This document shows positions 34,027 through 42,873 of a DNA stretch of 64,000 nucleotides, piece after piece; the first letter of the stretch is position 1, and each line of letters begins with the position of its first letter. Below the pieces are notes generated by a model that was given only the letters and a program-made list of their open reading frames with translations, made no database searches and was not told the origin of the DNA. Position numbers and translations under genes: made by a program. This DNA is from Pseudonocardia sp. C8 (GTDB lineage Bacteria > Actinomycetota > Actinomycetes > Mycobacteriales > Pseudonocardiaceae): contig NZ_JACMTR010000002.1 in assembly GCF_014267175.1 (NCBI RefSeq), positions 5,171,501 through 5,235,500 on the forward strand, read 5' to 3'.

Positions 34027-35145
34027 TCACTGCAGCGCGAGGGTGCCGATCGCCAGCCGGGCCGCGTCACCGCCCTCCTCGAGCGCGGTCGCCAGCGCGG
34101 TGGGCACGTCCAGGTCGGTGAGGAGCGCGTCGCGCACCGCGTCGACGGCCGCGGACGAGCCGGGCTTGCGGCCGGCGGCGACGTAGAGCTCCTCCAGCCG
34201 CCCGCCCGCGGTGGCGACGTCCTCCGGCCGGTACTCCCACGGCTGCGACCACGGCCGGTCCAGCAGCAGCAGGCGCACCGCGGCGCCGGGTGCCGAGCCG
34301 AGCAGGTCCTGCACCAGGACGAGGTTGCCGGTCGACTTGGCCATCTTCGCCCCGTCGACCGAGACCACACCGGCCCGGAAGCCGCGCCGGGCGAACAGGC
34401 CGGCACCGGTGGCCGCCGCGGCCATGGCCGACTGGTAGGCGTGGTGCGGGAACTCCAGGTCGGCGCCGCCGGCGAGCACGTCGACGACCCCGCCGAGCGA
34501 GGCCAGCGCCATCGCCGCGCACTCGGCGTGCCATCCGGGCCGGCCCCGGCCCCACGGGCTGGGCCAGGCCGGCTGGCCGCCGTCGGACGGCTTCCACAGC
34601 GGGACGTCGAACGGGTCGTCGCGGCGCGGGTCGTCCGGCTCGTCGCCGTACTCGGCGGACCGGGCCAGCGCGGTGTCCCGGTCGAGCCCGGCCGCCGCGG
34701 GCACCCGGGCGCCCCGGAAGTAGACGGTGCCGTCGCGCTCGTAGGCGTCGCCGGTGACGAGCAGCGCGCCGGCCAGGGCGATCACGTGCCGGACGTGGTG
34801 GCGGGCGTGCGGCGTGTGGTCCGGGGCGCGCACCTGCAGGTCGGCCATCGTGCGGTCGAACCAGAACTCCTGGCGCAGGCCGAACTCGTCGTAGGCGACG
34901 TCGCGCTCGACGGCGGTGCGGGTCAGGACGTCGTCGACGTCGGTGACGTTCCGGGTCACCTCGGTCGCGGTGCCCGCCATCCGGATCACCCGGGTCAGCA
35001 CGTCGGCCCAGACGAAGGTGGCCGCGTGCCCGAGGTGGGTCACGTCGTACGGGGTGATGCCGCAGACGTAGACCCGGGCCGGGGAGGTCAGCGGCAGCGG
35101 GCGGCCGGCGAGCACCAGCCCGGCCCCGGCGTCGAACGAGTCCAT
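34027..35145 (-). CDS. MshC-like cysteine ligase (class I aaRS fold)
   Basis: A 372-residue cysteinyl-tRNA-synthetase-like protein. The N-terminal motif VCGITPYDVTHLGHAATFVWAD (C28, HIGH-type THLGHA at 36-41) is the form seen in mycothiol biosynthesis ligase MshC rather than CysS. NVTDVDD, GRGRPGWHAECAAMAL and FPHHAYQSAMA also match. It lacks the C-terminal tRNA anticodon domain. The KMSKS loop reads KMAKS (267-271). MshC joins Cys to GlcN-inositol, making the precursor of mycothiol. At 372 residues it is shorter than typical MshC (~410), so it may be a paralogue. Start ATG 35145. Confidence 0.75.
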   Translation of the reverse strand: MDSFDAGAGLVLAGRPLPLTSPARVYVCGITPYDVTHLGHAATFVWADVLTRVIRMAGTATEVTRNVTDVDDVLTRTAVERDVAYDEFGLRQEFWFDRTMADLQVRAPDHTPHARHHVRHVIALAGALLVTGDAYERDGTVYFRGARVPAAAGLDRDTALARSAEYGDEPDDPRRDDPFDVPLWKPSDGGQPAWPSPWGRGRPGWHAECAAMALASLGGVVDVLAGGADLEFPHHAYQSAMAAAATGAGLFARRGFRAGVVSVDGAKMAKSTGNLVLVQDLLGSAPGAAVRLLLLDRPWSQPWEYRPEDVATAGGRLEELYVAAGRKPGSSAAVDAVRDALLTDLDVPTALATALEEGGDAARLAIGTLALQ

Positions 35146-35177
35146 ACCCGGATCGTGCCAGTCCCCGGGCGGACGGT

Positions 35178-35585
35178 TCAGCGGGTCGTCCAGGTGCAGC
35201 CGCCGGTGAACGTCACGGTCTCGCGGTCGACCAGCCGGGCAGCGGCCGGGCCGCGCACCGCGGCCCGGGAGACCTCCGCGCCGTCCGGGCCGGTGCGCAG
35301 GTACCCGCAGGTCCCGCCCGGCGGCGGGCCCTCGGTGGCCCAGACGCCGGGCAGCAGGCCGGGCCCGACCCGGTGCCGGCCGTCGCTGGCGTGGGACGCC
35401 GCGGTCGCGACGGCGGCGGACTGCAGGACGGCGGTCGCGTCGGCGGGTTCCCCGGACACGACGAAGGCACGCACCACGAGCAGCGGCACGACGGCCGCGA
35501 GGAACAGCCACGGCCACCACACGGTTCGCTTGCCCTCCGCGGCGCGCTCCGCGTAGTACCGCTCGTAGGGTCCGCTGACGCTCAT
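35178..35585 (-). CDS. Small exported or membrane-anchored protein, unknown function
   Basis: A 135-residue protein with one membrane helix (about 22-44, VWWPWLFLAAVVPLLVVRAFVV) and an ~90-residue outer part containing two Cys (GGTCGYLRTG and FTGGCTWTT) that could form a disulfide. The N-terminal SVSGPYERYYAERAAEGKR is cytoplasmic. No family recognised. The ATG at 35585 is used. It lies 32 bp upstream of the MshC-like gene on the same strand, possibly in one transcript. Confidence 0.65.
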   Translation of the reverse strand: MSVSGPYERYYAERAAEGKRTVWWPWLFLAAVVPLLVVRAFVVSGEPADATAVLQSAAVATAASHASDGRHRVGPGLLPGVWATEGPPPGGTCGYLRTGPDGAEVSRAAVRGPAAARLVDRETVTFTGGCTWTTR

Positions 35586-35789
35586 CCACCCGCCCGTCCC
35601 GCTCGACTCGCTTGTCCATCGAGGCAATGGGACGCGCGTTACACCACGTGTCCGCCATGTGAGCGACCGCCGTTCGGCCGGACCGGGGCACCGCCGGGCG
35701 CGCCGCCGGTTACCCGCGAGTAGCGAATCGCCTAGGCTGGCGCCCGACAGGTTCGACCGCCACCGCCGTCCGCACCGGGAGCCCGGGAG

Positions 35790-36623
35790 ATGAAGACCTT
35801 CACCGACCGCACCGCCGCGATCACCGGCGCCGGATCCGGCATCGGCCGGGCGCTCGCGCTGCGCCTGGCCGGCGAGGGGTGCCACCTCGCACTCGCCGAC
35901 CGCGACGCCGCCGGACTCGCCGAGACCGCGGCGCTGGCCGGGCCGCAGATCCGGGTGACGACCAGCGAGCTCGACGTCGCCGACGAGAAGGCCGTGTTCG
36001 GCTGGGCCGACGAGGTCGTCGCCGACCACGGCGGGGTGCACCTCGTCGTCAACAACGCCGGCGTCGCCCTGTCCGGCACCGCGGGATCGCTGTCGCTGGA
36101 CGACTACCGCTGGATCATGGACATCAACTTCTGGGGCGTGGTGTACGGGACCAAGGCGTTCCTGCCGCACCTCGAGGCCGCGGGCGAGGGCCACGTCGTC
36201 AACCTGTCCAGCATCTTCGGTGTCGCCGCCCAGCCGCTGATGAGCGGCTACAACGCGAGCAAGTACGCGGTCCGCGGCTTCACCGAGTCGCTGCGCCAGG
36301 ACCTCGAGCTGACCGGGTCGGCCGTGTCGGCGACCTGCGTGCACCCGGGCGGCATCCGCACCAACATCGCGAAGTCGGCCCGGGTGCACGCCAGCGTCAC
36401 CGCGGCCACCGGCAAGGCCACCGACGCCGCCACCGCCGAGTTCGAACGCATGCTGAACACGACGCCGGACCGGGCCGCCCGCACGATCCTCGACGGGGTG
36501 CGGCGCAACCAGCGCCGGGTCCTCATCGGACCGGACGCGTGGGTGATCGACTCGATGGTGCGGCTGCTCCCGGCGACCTACCAGCGGATCGTCACCGGGG
36601 TGGTCCGGTCGCGCCGGGGCTGA
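35790..36623 (+). CDS. Short-chain dehydrogenase/reductase
   Basis: A 277-residue classical SDR. The cofactor motif TGAGSGIG is at 12-19, NNAG lies in strand 4, and the active site has LSSIFG and YNASK (Y154, K158). The acidic residue after strand 2 (LALADRD) favours NAD(H). The C-terminus resembles SDRs annotated as acyl or steroid reductases, but the substrate is open. The start is the ATG at 35790. Upstream, TAGGCT (35732-35737) is a plausible -10 box. The flavin oxidase gene begins 8 bp after its stop, so they form an operon. Confidence 0.87.
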   Translation: MKTFTDRTAAITGAGSGIGRALALRLAGEGCHLALADRDAAGLAETAALAGPQIRVTTSELDVADEKAVFGWADEVVADHGGVHLVVNNAGVALSGTAGSLSLDDYRWIMDINFWGVVYGTKAFLPHLEAAGEGHVVNLSSIFGVAAQPLMSGYNASKYAVRGFTESLRQDLELTGSAVSATCVHPGGIRTNIAKSARVHASVTAATGKATDAATAEFERMLNTTPDRAARTILDGVRRNQRRVLIGPDAWVIDSMVRLLPATYQRIVTGVVRSRRG

Positions 36624-36631
36624 GCCGCCCG

Positions 36632-38290
36632 ATGGACGCCGAGCGCCCGGTCACCGCGTTCGGACCGGACTTCCCGTTCCCGTTCGACGAGTGGGTCGCC
36701 CACCCGGCCGGGCTCGGCCGGGTCCCGGACGACCGGCTCGGGACCGAGGTCGCGATCGTCGGTGCGGGCGTGGCGGGGCTCGTCGCGGCCTACGAGCTGA
36801 TGCGGCTGGGCCTGCGGCCGGTGGTCTACGAGTCGTCGCAGTTCGGCGGGCGGCTGCGCTCGCAGCCGTTCGAGGGCGCCGACGGGATCGTCGCCGAGCT
36901 GGGCGGCATGCGGTTCCCGCGCTCGTCCACGACGTTCCACCACTACGTGGACCTGCTCGGGCTGCGCACCGAGCCGTTCCCCAACCCGCTCACGCCGGCC
37001 GCCGGCAGCACGGTGATCGACCTGCACGGCGAGACGTACTACGGCCGCACCCTGGCCGACCTGCCGCAGTTCTTCACCGAGGTCGCCGACGCGTGGACCT
37101 CCGCGCTGGCCGAGCGCGCCTCGTTCGGACCGCTGCAACGGGCGATCCGGGAGCGGGACGCGGCCACCGTCAAGCGGCTGTGGGACGCGCTGGTGCCGCG
37201 CTGGGACGACCGGACGTTCTACGACTTCGTGTCGACGTCGACGGCGTTCTCCGACCTGTCGTTCCGGCACCGGGAGGCGTTCGGGCAGGTCGGGTTCGGC
37301 ACCGGAGGGTGGGACTCGGACTTCCCGAACTCGATGCTGGAGATCCTGCGGGTCGTGCTGACCGGGTGCGACGAGGACCAGCTGCTCGTCGTCGGCGGGG
37401 TGGAGCAGCTCCCGCAGGGGCTGTGGCGGCGCAGCCCGGACGGCCTCGCGCACTGGCCGGCCGGGACGAGCCTGTCGTCGCTGCATGGGGGCGCGACCCG
37501 CCCGGGTGTGGCCCGGATCCAGCGGGTGGCCCCGGGGACGATCCGGGTCACCGACGTGTACGGCGTCGCCCGCGACTACGGCTGCGTGCTCACCACCTGC
37601 CAGAGCTGGCTGCTGTCCACCCAGATCGACACCGACGAGTCGCTGTTCAGCCAGGAGCTGTGGATGGCACTCGACCGGACCCGCTACATGCAGTCGACGA
37701 AGACGTTCGTGATGGTCGACCGGCCGTTCTGGCGCGACGTCGACCCGGCGACCGGCCGGGACGTCATGAGCATGACCCTCACCGACCGGCTCACCCGCAG
37801 CACCTACCTGTTCGACAACGGCGACGACCGGCCGGGCGTGATCTGCCTGTCGTACTCGTGGATGAGCGACTCGCTGAAGATGCTGCCCTACCCGGTGACC
37901 CATCGCGTCGAGCTGGCGCTGCGTGCCCTGCGGCAGATCTACCCGCAGGTCGACATCGCCTCGCACGTCATCGGTGACCCGATCACCGTCACCTGGGAGT
38001 CCGACCCGCACAGCCTCGGCGCGTTCAAGGGGGCCCTGCCCGGCCACTACCGCTACAACCGGCGGATGTACTGCCACTTCATGCAGGACGGCCTCCCGCC
38101 GGCAGAGCGCGGGATCTTCATGGCGGGCGACGACGTGTCGTGGACGCCGGCCTGGGCCGAGGGCGCGGTGCAGACCGCCCTCAACGCGGTCTGGGGGATC
38201 CTGCACCACCTCGGCGGGGCCTGCGCCCCGGACAACCCCGGACCGGGTGACCGGTTCGGCGAGCTCGCGCCGCTGGCGCTGCCGGACTGA
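36632..38290 (+). CDS. Flavin amine/amino-acid oxidase, tryptophan 2-monooxygenase-like
   Basis: A 552-residue flavoprotein. The FAD motif VAIVGAGVAGL is at 41-51, followed by FGGRLRS and AELGGMRFPRSSTTFHHYVDLLG, the latter a hallmark of the IaaM / phenylalanine 2-monooxygenase branch of the amine oxidase family. The C-terminal FAD segment is FMAGDDVSWTPAWAEGAVQTALNAV. It should oxidise an L-amino acid either to an amide (monooxygenase) or to the keto acid (oxidase); the sequence alone does not decide. It is coupled to an SDR gene 8 bp upstream. An amidase gene 4.5 kb away could use an amide product. Confidence 0.78.
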   Translation: MDAERPVTAFGPDFPFPFDEWVAHPAGLGRVPDDRLGTEVAIVGAGVAGLVAAYELMRLGLRPVVYESSQFGGRLRSQPFEGADGIVAELGGMRFPRSSTTFHHYVDLLGLRTEPFPNPLTPAAGSTVIDLHGETYYGRTLADLPQFFTEVADAWTSALAERASFGPLQRAIRERDAATVKRLWDALVPRWDDRTFYDFVSTSTAFSDLSFRHREAFGQVGFGTGGWDSDFPNSMLEILRVVLTGCDEDQLLVVGGVEQLPQGLWRRSPDGLAHWPAGTSLSSLHGGATRPGVARIQRVAPGTIRVTDVYGVARDYGCVLTTCQSWLLSTQIDTDESLFSQELWMALDRTRYMQSTKTFVMVDRPFWRDVDPATGRDVMSMTLTDRLTRSTYLFDNGDDRPGVICLSYSWMSDSLKMLPYPVTHRVELALRALRQIYPQVDIASHVIGDPITVTWESDPHSLGAFKGALPGHYRYNRRMYCHFMQDGLPPAERGIFMAGDDVSWTPAWAEGAVQTALNAVWGILHHLGGACAPDNPGPGDRFGELAPLALPD

Positions 38291-38297
38291 CCGCCGG

Positions 38298-38558
38298 TCA
38301 GCCGGCGAGGCCGACGACGACGCCCAGCCCTGCGAGCGCGCACCCGGCGAGGGTGACGGCGATCGACGCCCGGAGCCACAGGTCGGCCGGGGCGCTCGCG
38401 GTGGAGCCCGCGTCCACCGCGCCGTGCACCTGGGCGACGGCCTGGCGGCGCCGCAGCGCCCGCGCCGCGGCCAGGTAGCCGGCGGCGTCGCGGGTGGCGA
38501 GCCCGGCCCTGCGCCGCACGTCGACGTGCGCGTTCAGCTCCGCCGCGTCACCGGTCAT
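38298..38558 (-). CDS. Small single-helix membrane protein
   Basis: An 86-residue protein. The N-terminal half is helical and Ala/Arg-rich (GYLAAARALRRRQAVAQVHGAVD). A membrane helix follows near the C-terminus (ASIAVTLAGCALAGLGVVVGLAG). The ATG at 38558 has GGGAGGAG upstream. It is convergent with the flavin oxidase gene (gap 7 bp). Function unknown. Confidence 0.65.
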   Translation of the reverse strand: MTGDAAELNAHVDVRRRAGLATRDAAGYLAAARALRRRQAVAQVHGAVDAGSTASAPADLWLRASIAVTLAGCALAGLGVVVGLAG

Positions 38559-38681
38559 GGCCGCTCCTCCCGCGTCCGGTCGGTGGCTCCAGGGTAGCCG
38601 AGGCAGCGGCCCCCGGACGACCTGATCACGCGACCCCCGGATCCGGTACGGTCCGCCGGTCGGACGAGTCGAGGGGGGTCG

Positions 38682-39461
38682 GTGGCAGGACGGCGACGGT
38701 GGCTCCCACCGGCTGCCTGGTGGAACCTGCCGCTGCCGGCGGTCGCGTCGTCGGCGGCGTGGATCACGCAGGTCTACTTCAGCGAGAACCTCTCCGGGGT
38801 CACCCAGGCGTCGCTGGTCACGATCGGCGTGCTCGCGTCGGCGCTGACCGTGCTGCTGCCCGCGCTGGAGATCCGGCGCGAGCGCGGCCGGATCGCCACC
38901 GCCGAGCGGATGGCCGCGGAGAAGCTCGCCGAGTACAAGGTGACCACCAACGACATGCTGATCCCGCTGTCGCTGGCCGTGACCGACGTGCTCACCGCGC
39001 CGACCGCGATCGCGCGCCGGGAGGCCCGCCAGTCGCTGCGCCAGATGACCGTCGGCTTCGCCGCCGAGTACGTCGGCCCGGAACGCAGCCGGTCGTGCTT
39101 CTACGGGCTGGAGGACGACCCGGAGACCGGCGGCCGGACGCTGCGGCTGCGTGCCTGGCACGGCCGCAACAAGCCGCCGCGGGCCCGCTTCGATCCGGCC
39201 GACCCGGCGGAGGCGCAGGTGTTCGCGCTGGTCGACAGCCTGGACTCGATGATCGTCACCGACGTCCAGGCGATCCACCTGCTGGGCTGGACCGACATCG
39301 CCGAGTACCGGACGTTCATCGCGGTCACCGTCGCCGCCGGGGAGCGTCCCCTCGGGCTGCTGACCCTGGACTCGCTGCACCCCGGCGACCTGAGCGACGA
39401 GGACCTGGACCTCGTGCGGCTGTTCGCGCAGCTGCTGGCGGCGGGCCTGTCGGTCCGCTGA
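38682..39461 (+). CDS. Membrane-anchored GAF-like sensor protein
   Basis: A 259-residue protein. Two hydrophobic N-terminal segments (about 10-30 and 43-65) precede a short helical linker and a GAF-like domain, recognisable from FYGLEDDPETGGRTLRLRAWHG, IHLLGWTDIAEYRTFIAVTVAAGERPLGLLTLDSLHPGDLSDEDLDLVRLFAQLLAAGL. There is no kinase, cyclase or DNA-binding domain, so it may pass a signal to a partner. The GTG at 38682 has GAGGGGGG upstream. The AcoR-like activator starts 99 bp downstream on the same strand. Confidence 0.7.
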   Translation: MAGRRRWLPPAAWWNLPLPAVASSAAWITQVYFSENLSGVTQASLVTIGVLASALTVLLPALEIRRERGRIATAERMAAEKLAEYKVTTNDMLIPLSLAVTDVLTAPTAIARREARQSLRQMTVGFAAEYVGPERSRSCFYGLEDDPETGGRTLRLRAWHGRNKPPRARFDPADPAEAQVFALVDSLDSMIVTDVQAIHLLGWTDIAEYRTFIAVTVAAGERPLGLLTLDSLHPGDLSDEDLDLVRLFAQLLAAGLSVR

Positions 39462-39481
39462 GCTCCGCCGGCCGCCGCTCC

Positions 39482-39500
39482 GTGTCCGAAATCCGGACAC
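39482..39500. promoter_or_regulatory. Inverted repeat upstream of AcoR-like regulator
   Basis: GTGTCCG (39482-39488), spacer AAATC, CGGACAC (39494-39500): a perfect 7-bp inverted repeat 60 bp before the regulator start. It is a candidate binding site for the regulator itself. Confidence 0.45.
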
Positions 39501-39560
39501 CCCGCGGCCTTGACCCGGGGCGCACGATGTGACCGACGACACGAGGAGGTGCCTTCGCCG

Positions 39561-41318
39561 GTGACGGACATCGCGGACCGCCGGTTCCAGCTCGCCGCGG
39601 CGCGCGCGGACTTCCTCGAGGGAGGGCTCGACCCGGGGCGCGGTGCCGTCCCCGGCCACGTGGTCGCGTCCTGGCGGCGCAGCCTCTCGTGCGGCGTGCA
39701 GCCCTCGGCCGTGGAGAGCCCCTACTTCACCGGGCTGGACTTCGGGTCCCGGCTCGTCCGGTGCGCCGAGCCGGTGATGGACCAGCTCGTCGAGCAGCTG
39801 GGCGCCCTCCCGATGTGCGTGGCCCTGACCGACGGCGACGCGCGCATCCTGGTGCGCAAGGACGGCGCCCCGTCGTTCGCCCGCGTGGCCGACCGGCACT
39901 CGTTCGCGCAAGGATTCGGCTACGCCGAGCGGTCCGTGGGCACCAACGGCGTCGGCACGGTCCTGGAGTCGGGCCGGTCGGTCGAGATCTTCAGCGCCGA
40001 GCACTTCGTCGAGTCCCTGCAGCCGTTCGCGTGCACCGGGGCCCCGGTGCGGGACCCGTTCACCGGACGCATCGAGGGCGTGCTCGACATCAGCTGCTAC
40101 GCCGAGCACTCGACGCCGATCCTGCACTCGCTGGTGCGGAGCGCCGCGGCACGGATCGAGCAGGACCTGGTCGCCGACCGGAACCAGGGCCAGCAGGCGC
40201 TGTTCGACCTGTACTCGCGGGTCGAGGCACGCGGCCGGGGCGCGGTCCTCGCCGTCGGCCCCCGGATCGTCATGGCGAACACCCGGGCCCAGACCGCGAT
40301 CGACCAGTCCGACCAGGCCGCACTGCACGACCACGTGCGGTTCCTGATGGTCCACCACGCCCGGGTCGACGACCGGATCGACCTGCCCTCGGGCACCCGG
40401 GTCCGGCTCCGGGGCTCGACCGTCACCGCGGGCGACGAGGTCGCCGGGATGGTGTGCCTGCTGACGGTGCTCGACGAGCCCGGCACCACGACGGCGGAGG
40501 CCCCGCCGCGGGTGGTCGACAGCGGTACCCCGGCCTGGTCCGCCGCCGCGGCCGCGGCCGGGGCCGCGGTGGACCGCGGCGAGCCGGTCCTGGTGCTCGG
40601 CGAGCCCGGCAGCGGCCGGTCGGCGCTGCTGCGGGAACGGTTCCGGGCACGGCACCCGCGCGGCACGGTCGTCGCCGTCCCGGCACGGGAGGTCGCCGAC
40701 GACCCGCACGGCGTCGCCGCCCGGCTGGCCACGCCCCCGGCGACACCGACCCTGCACGTCCTGCAGGAGATCGAGCGGGTGCCCGGCGCGGCGATGGGCG
40801 AGCTCGTCGGCGCCCTGCAGCCGGACGGCACCCGGATCGGGACGCTCGGGGCGACCGCGTCCGGGACGGCGGAGTTCGGCCCGTTCCACCAGGCACTGCT
40901 GGGCCTGTTCACGACGTCGGTCGTCGTGCCACCGCTGCGCCATCGCGGCACCGACCTCCCGGCGCTCACGGCCGCGCTGCTGGCGGAGCTGGCGCCGCAC
41001 CGGGAGGTGCACCTGTCCCGGGAGGCGCAGCGGGTCGTCGCCGGCTACCGCTGGCCCGGCAACATCCGTGAGCTGCGGGACGCGCTGGCCGCGGCGCTCC
41101 GGGCCCGGCCGGTCGGGCCGATCGAGGCGGCCGACCTGCCGGCGTACTGCCAGAGCGTGCCGCGCAGCGCGCTGCGTCCCGTGGACCAGGTCGAGCGGGA
41201 CGCGATCGTGGCCGCGCTCCGGGAGGCGAACGGCAACCGGAAGGCCGCCGCCGCGGCGCTCGGCCTGGCCCGCTCGACCCTGTACCGGAAGATCCGCCAG
41301 TACGGCATCAGCGGCTGA
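39561..41318 (+). CDS. AcoR-like activator: GAF, degenerate AAA+, Fis-type HTH
   Basis: A 585-residue regulator. An N-terminal GAF sensor region (VLTDGDARILVRKDG, GYAERSVGTNGVGTVLESG, FTGRIEGVLDISCYAEHS) is followed by a linker and an AAA+-like domain with Walker A GEPGSGRS at ~348-355. That domain lacks the GAFTGA loop needed to contact sigma-54, which actinobacteria do not have. The C-terminal Fis helix-turn-helix ends NRKAAAAALGLARSTLYRKIRQYG. These acetoin-type activators in actinobacteria work with ordinary sigma factors, often on alcohol, aldehyde or hydrocarbon genes. The GTG at 39561 follows AGGAGG. The target genes are not evident; PutP is convergent. Confidence 0.85.
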   Translation: MTDIADRRFQLAAARADFLEGGLDPGRGAVPGHVVASWRRSLSCGVQPSAVESPYFTGLDFGSRLVRCAEPVMDQLVEQLGALPMCVALTDGDARILVRKDGAPSFARVADRHSFAQGFGYAERSVGTNGVGTVLESGRSVEIFSAEHFVESLQPFACTGAPVRDPFTGRIEGVLDISCYAEHSTPILHSLVRSAAARIEQDLVADRNQGQQALFDLYSRVEARGRGAVLAVGPRIVMANTRAQTAIDQSDQAALHDHVRFLMVHHARVDDRIDLPSGTRVRLRGSTVTAGDEVAGMVCLLTVLDEPGTTTAEAPPRVVDSGTPAWSAAAAAAGAAVDRGEPVLVLGEPGSGRSALLRERFRARHPRGTVVAVPAREVADDPHGVAARLATPPATPTLHVLQEIERVPGAAMGELVGALQPDGTRIGTLGATASGTAEFGPFHQALLGLFTTSVVVPPLRHRGTDLPALTAALLAELAPHREVHLSREAQRVVAGYRWPGNIRELRDALAAALRARPVGPIEAADLPAYCQSVPRSALRPVDQVERDAIVAALREANGNRKAAAAALGLARSTLYRKIRQYGISG

Positions 41319-41327
41319 GCCGGGCGG

Positions 41328-42839
41328 TCAGGACGCCGTCGCCCTCGAGGCACCGGCGAGCTCGACCGCCGCGTCGAACTCGCGGTCGATCTCGGCGTCC
41401 GCGGACCAGGTCCACCGGCTCACCACGACGGCGACCAGCACGTTGACCAGGAAGGCGGGCACGATCTCGTACAGCTCGACCCCGCCGATCAGCGGCCCGT
41501 AGGCGTCCCAGACGAACACGGTGACCGCGCCGGCGACCATGCCGGCCAGCGCGCCCCAGTTCGTGAGCCGGCGCCAGAACAGGCACAGCAGGATCGCCGG
41601 CCCGAACGAGGCCCCGAACCCGGCCCAGGCGAACCCGACCAGGTCGAGGATGGTGTCGCTCGGGTTGATCGCGAGCAGGCCCGCGATCACGGCCACGGCC
41701 AGCACGCACACCCGGCCGAGCGTCATCAGGGCGCGCGGCGAGGTGTCCCGGCCGACGACCTTGTAGAGGTCCTCGACGAACGCCGACGAGCAGACGATCA
41801 GCTGGCTGGACACGGTGCTCATGACCGCCGCCAGCACCGCGGCGAACACGAAGCCGGCGACCAGCGGGTGCAGCAGGATCTCCGACATCGCCAGCACCAC
41901 CAGCTCCGGGTTGTCCAGCGGGTGCCCGGTGCGGTGGAAGAACGCGATGCCGACGGCGCCGCACGTGACCGCGCCGACCAGCGACACGATCATCCAGCTC
42001 ATCCCGATGCGGCGCGCGGCGACGGCCGACGCGGCGTCGCGCATGGCCATGAACCGCACGATGACGTGCGGCTGGCCGAAGTAGCCCAGCCCCCACGCCG
42101 CGGCGGAGACGATGCCGAGGACGCTCGCCGCGGACAGGCCCGCACCGCCCAGCACCGACAGGCGCTGCGGGTCGACCTCCCGGATCCCGGCCGTGGTCTC
42201 GGCCGGGCCGCCGACCACGGCGATCGCGATGACCGGCACGACCACCAGCGCGATCATCATCATCACGCCCTGGGCGACGTCGGTCAGCGACGCGCCGAGG
42301 AACCCGCCCATCGTCGTGTAGAGCAGGGTCACGGCGGCGACCAGCACCATCCCGGTCAGGTACGACCCGCCGAAGGTGAGCTGGAAGAACTCGCCGCCCG
42401 CGACCATCATCGACGACACGTAGAACGTGAAGAACACCAGGATGATCAGGCCGGAGACCACGCGCAGCGCCCGCGAGGTGTCGCGCAGGCGGTTCTCGAA
42501 GAAGCTCGGGATCGTGATCGAGTTCTGCGCGACCTCGGTGTAGGACCGCAGCCGGGGGGCCACGTACCGCCAGTTCAGGTACGCACCGGCGGTCAGGCCG
42601 ATCGCGATCCACACCTCGACCAGGCCCGTCGCATAGATCGCCCCGGGCAGGCCCATCATCAGCCAGCCCGACATGTCCGACGCGCCCGCGCTGAGCGCGG
42701 CCGCCCAGGCCGGGAGCCGGCGCCCGCCCAGCAGGTAGTCCTCGTGGTCGGTGGTCCGCCGGTAGGCGTACCAGCCGATGCCGACCATCGCCGCGAAGTA
42801 GGCGACCAGCGCGGCGATCTGGAAGGTCTGGTCCGACAT
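41328..42839 (-). CDS. putP: Sodium/proline symporter
   Basis: A 503-residue, 13-helix SSS-family transporter. PutP hallmarks are DYLLGGRRLPAWAAALSAGASDMSGWLMMGLPGAIYATG at the N-terminus, LGYFGQPHVIVRFMAMRD in the middle and SSQLIVCSSAFVEDLY in TM8-9. It imports L-proline with Na+. The ATG at 42839 follows AAGGAG. It lies 34 bp downstream of putA on the same strand, so the transporter and the proline-degrading enzyme form an operon. Confidence 0.93.
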   Translation of the reverse strand: MSDQTFQIAALVAYFAAMVGIGWYAYRRTTDHEDYLLGGRRLPAWAAALSAGASDMSGWLMMGLPGAIYATGLVEVWIAIGLTAGAYLNWRYVAPRLRSYTEVAQNSITIPSFFENRLRDTSRALRVVSGLIILVFFTFYVSSMMVAGGEFFQLTFGGSYLTGMVLVAAVTLLYTTMGGFLGASLTDVAQGVMMMIALVVVPVIAIAVVGGPAETTAGIREVDPQRLSVLGGAGLSAASVLGIVSAAAWGLGYFGQPHVIVRFMAMRDAASAVAARRIGMSWMIVSLVGAVTCGAVGIAFFHRTGHPLDNPELVVLAMSEILLHPLVAGFVFAAVLAAVMSTVSSQLIVCSSAFVEDLYKVVGRDTSPRALMTLGRVCVLAVAVIAGLLAINPSDTILDLVGFAWAGFGASFGPAILLCLFWRRLTNWGALAGMVAGAVTVFVWDAYGPLIGGVELYEIVPAFLVNVLVAVVVSRWTWSADAEIDREFDAAVELAGASRATAS

Positions 42840-42873
42840 GACGGAGCTCCTTTGCTCGTGGCGGGAGGACGGT

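Noticed and set aside
39561..41318. True sigma-54 activator
   Set aside because: The GAFTGA loop is missing and actinobacteria lack sigma-54.
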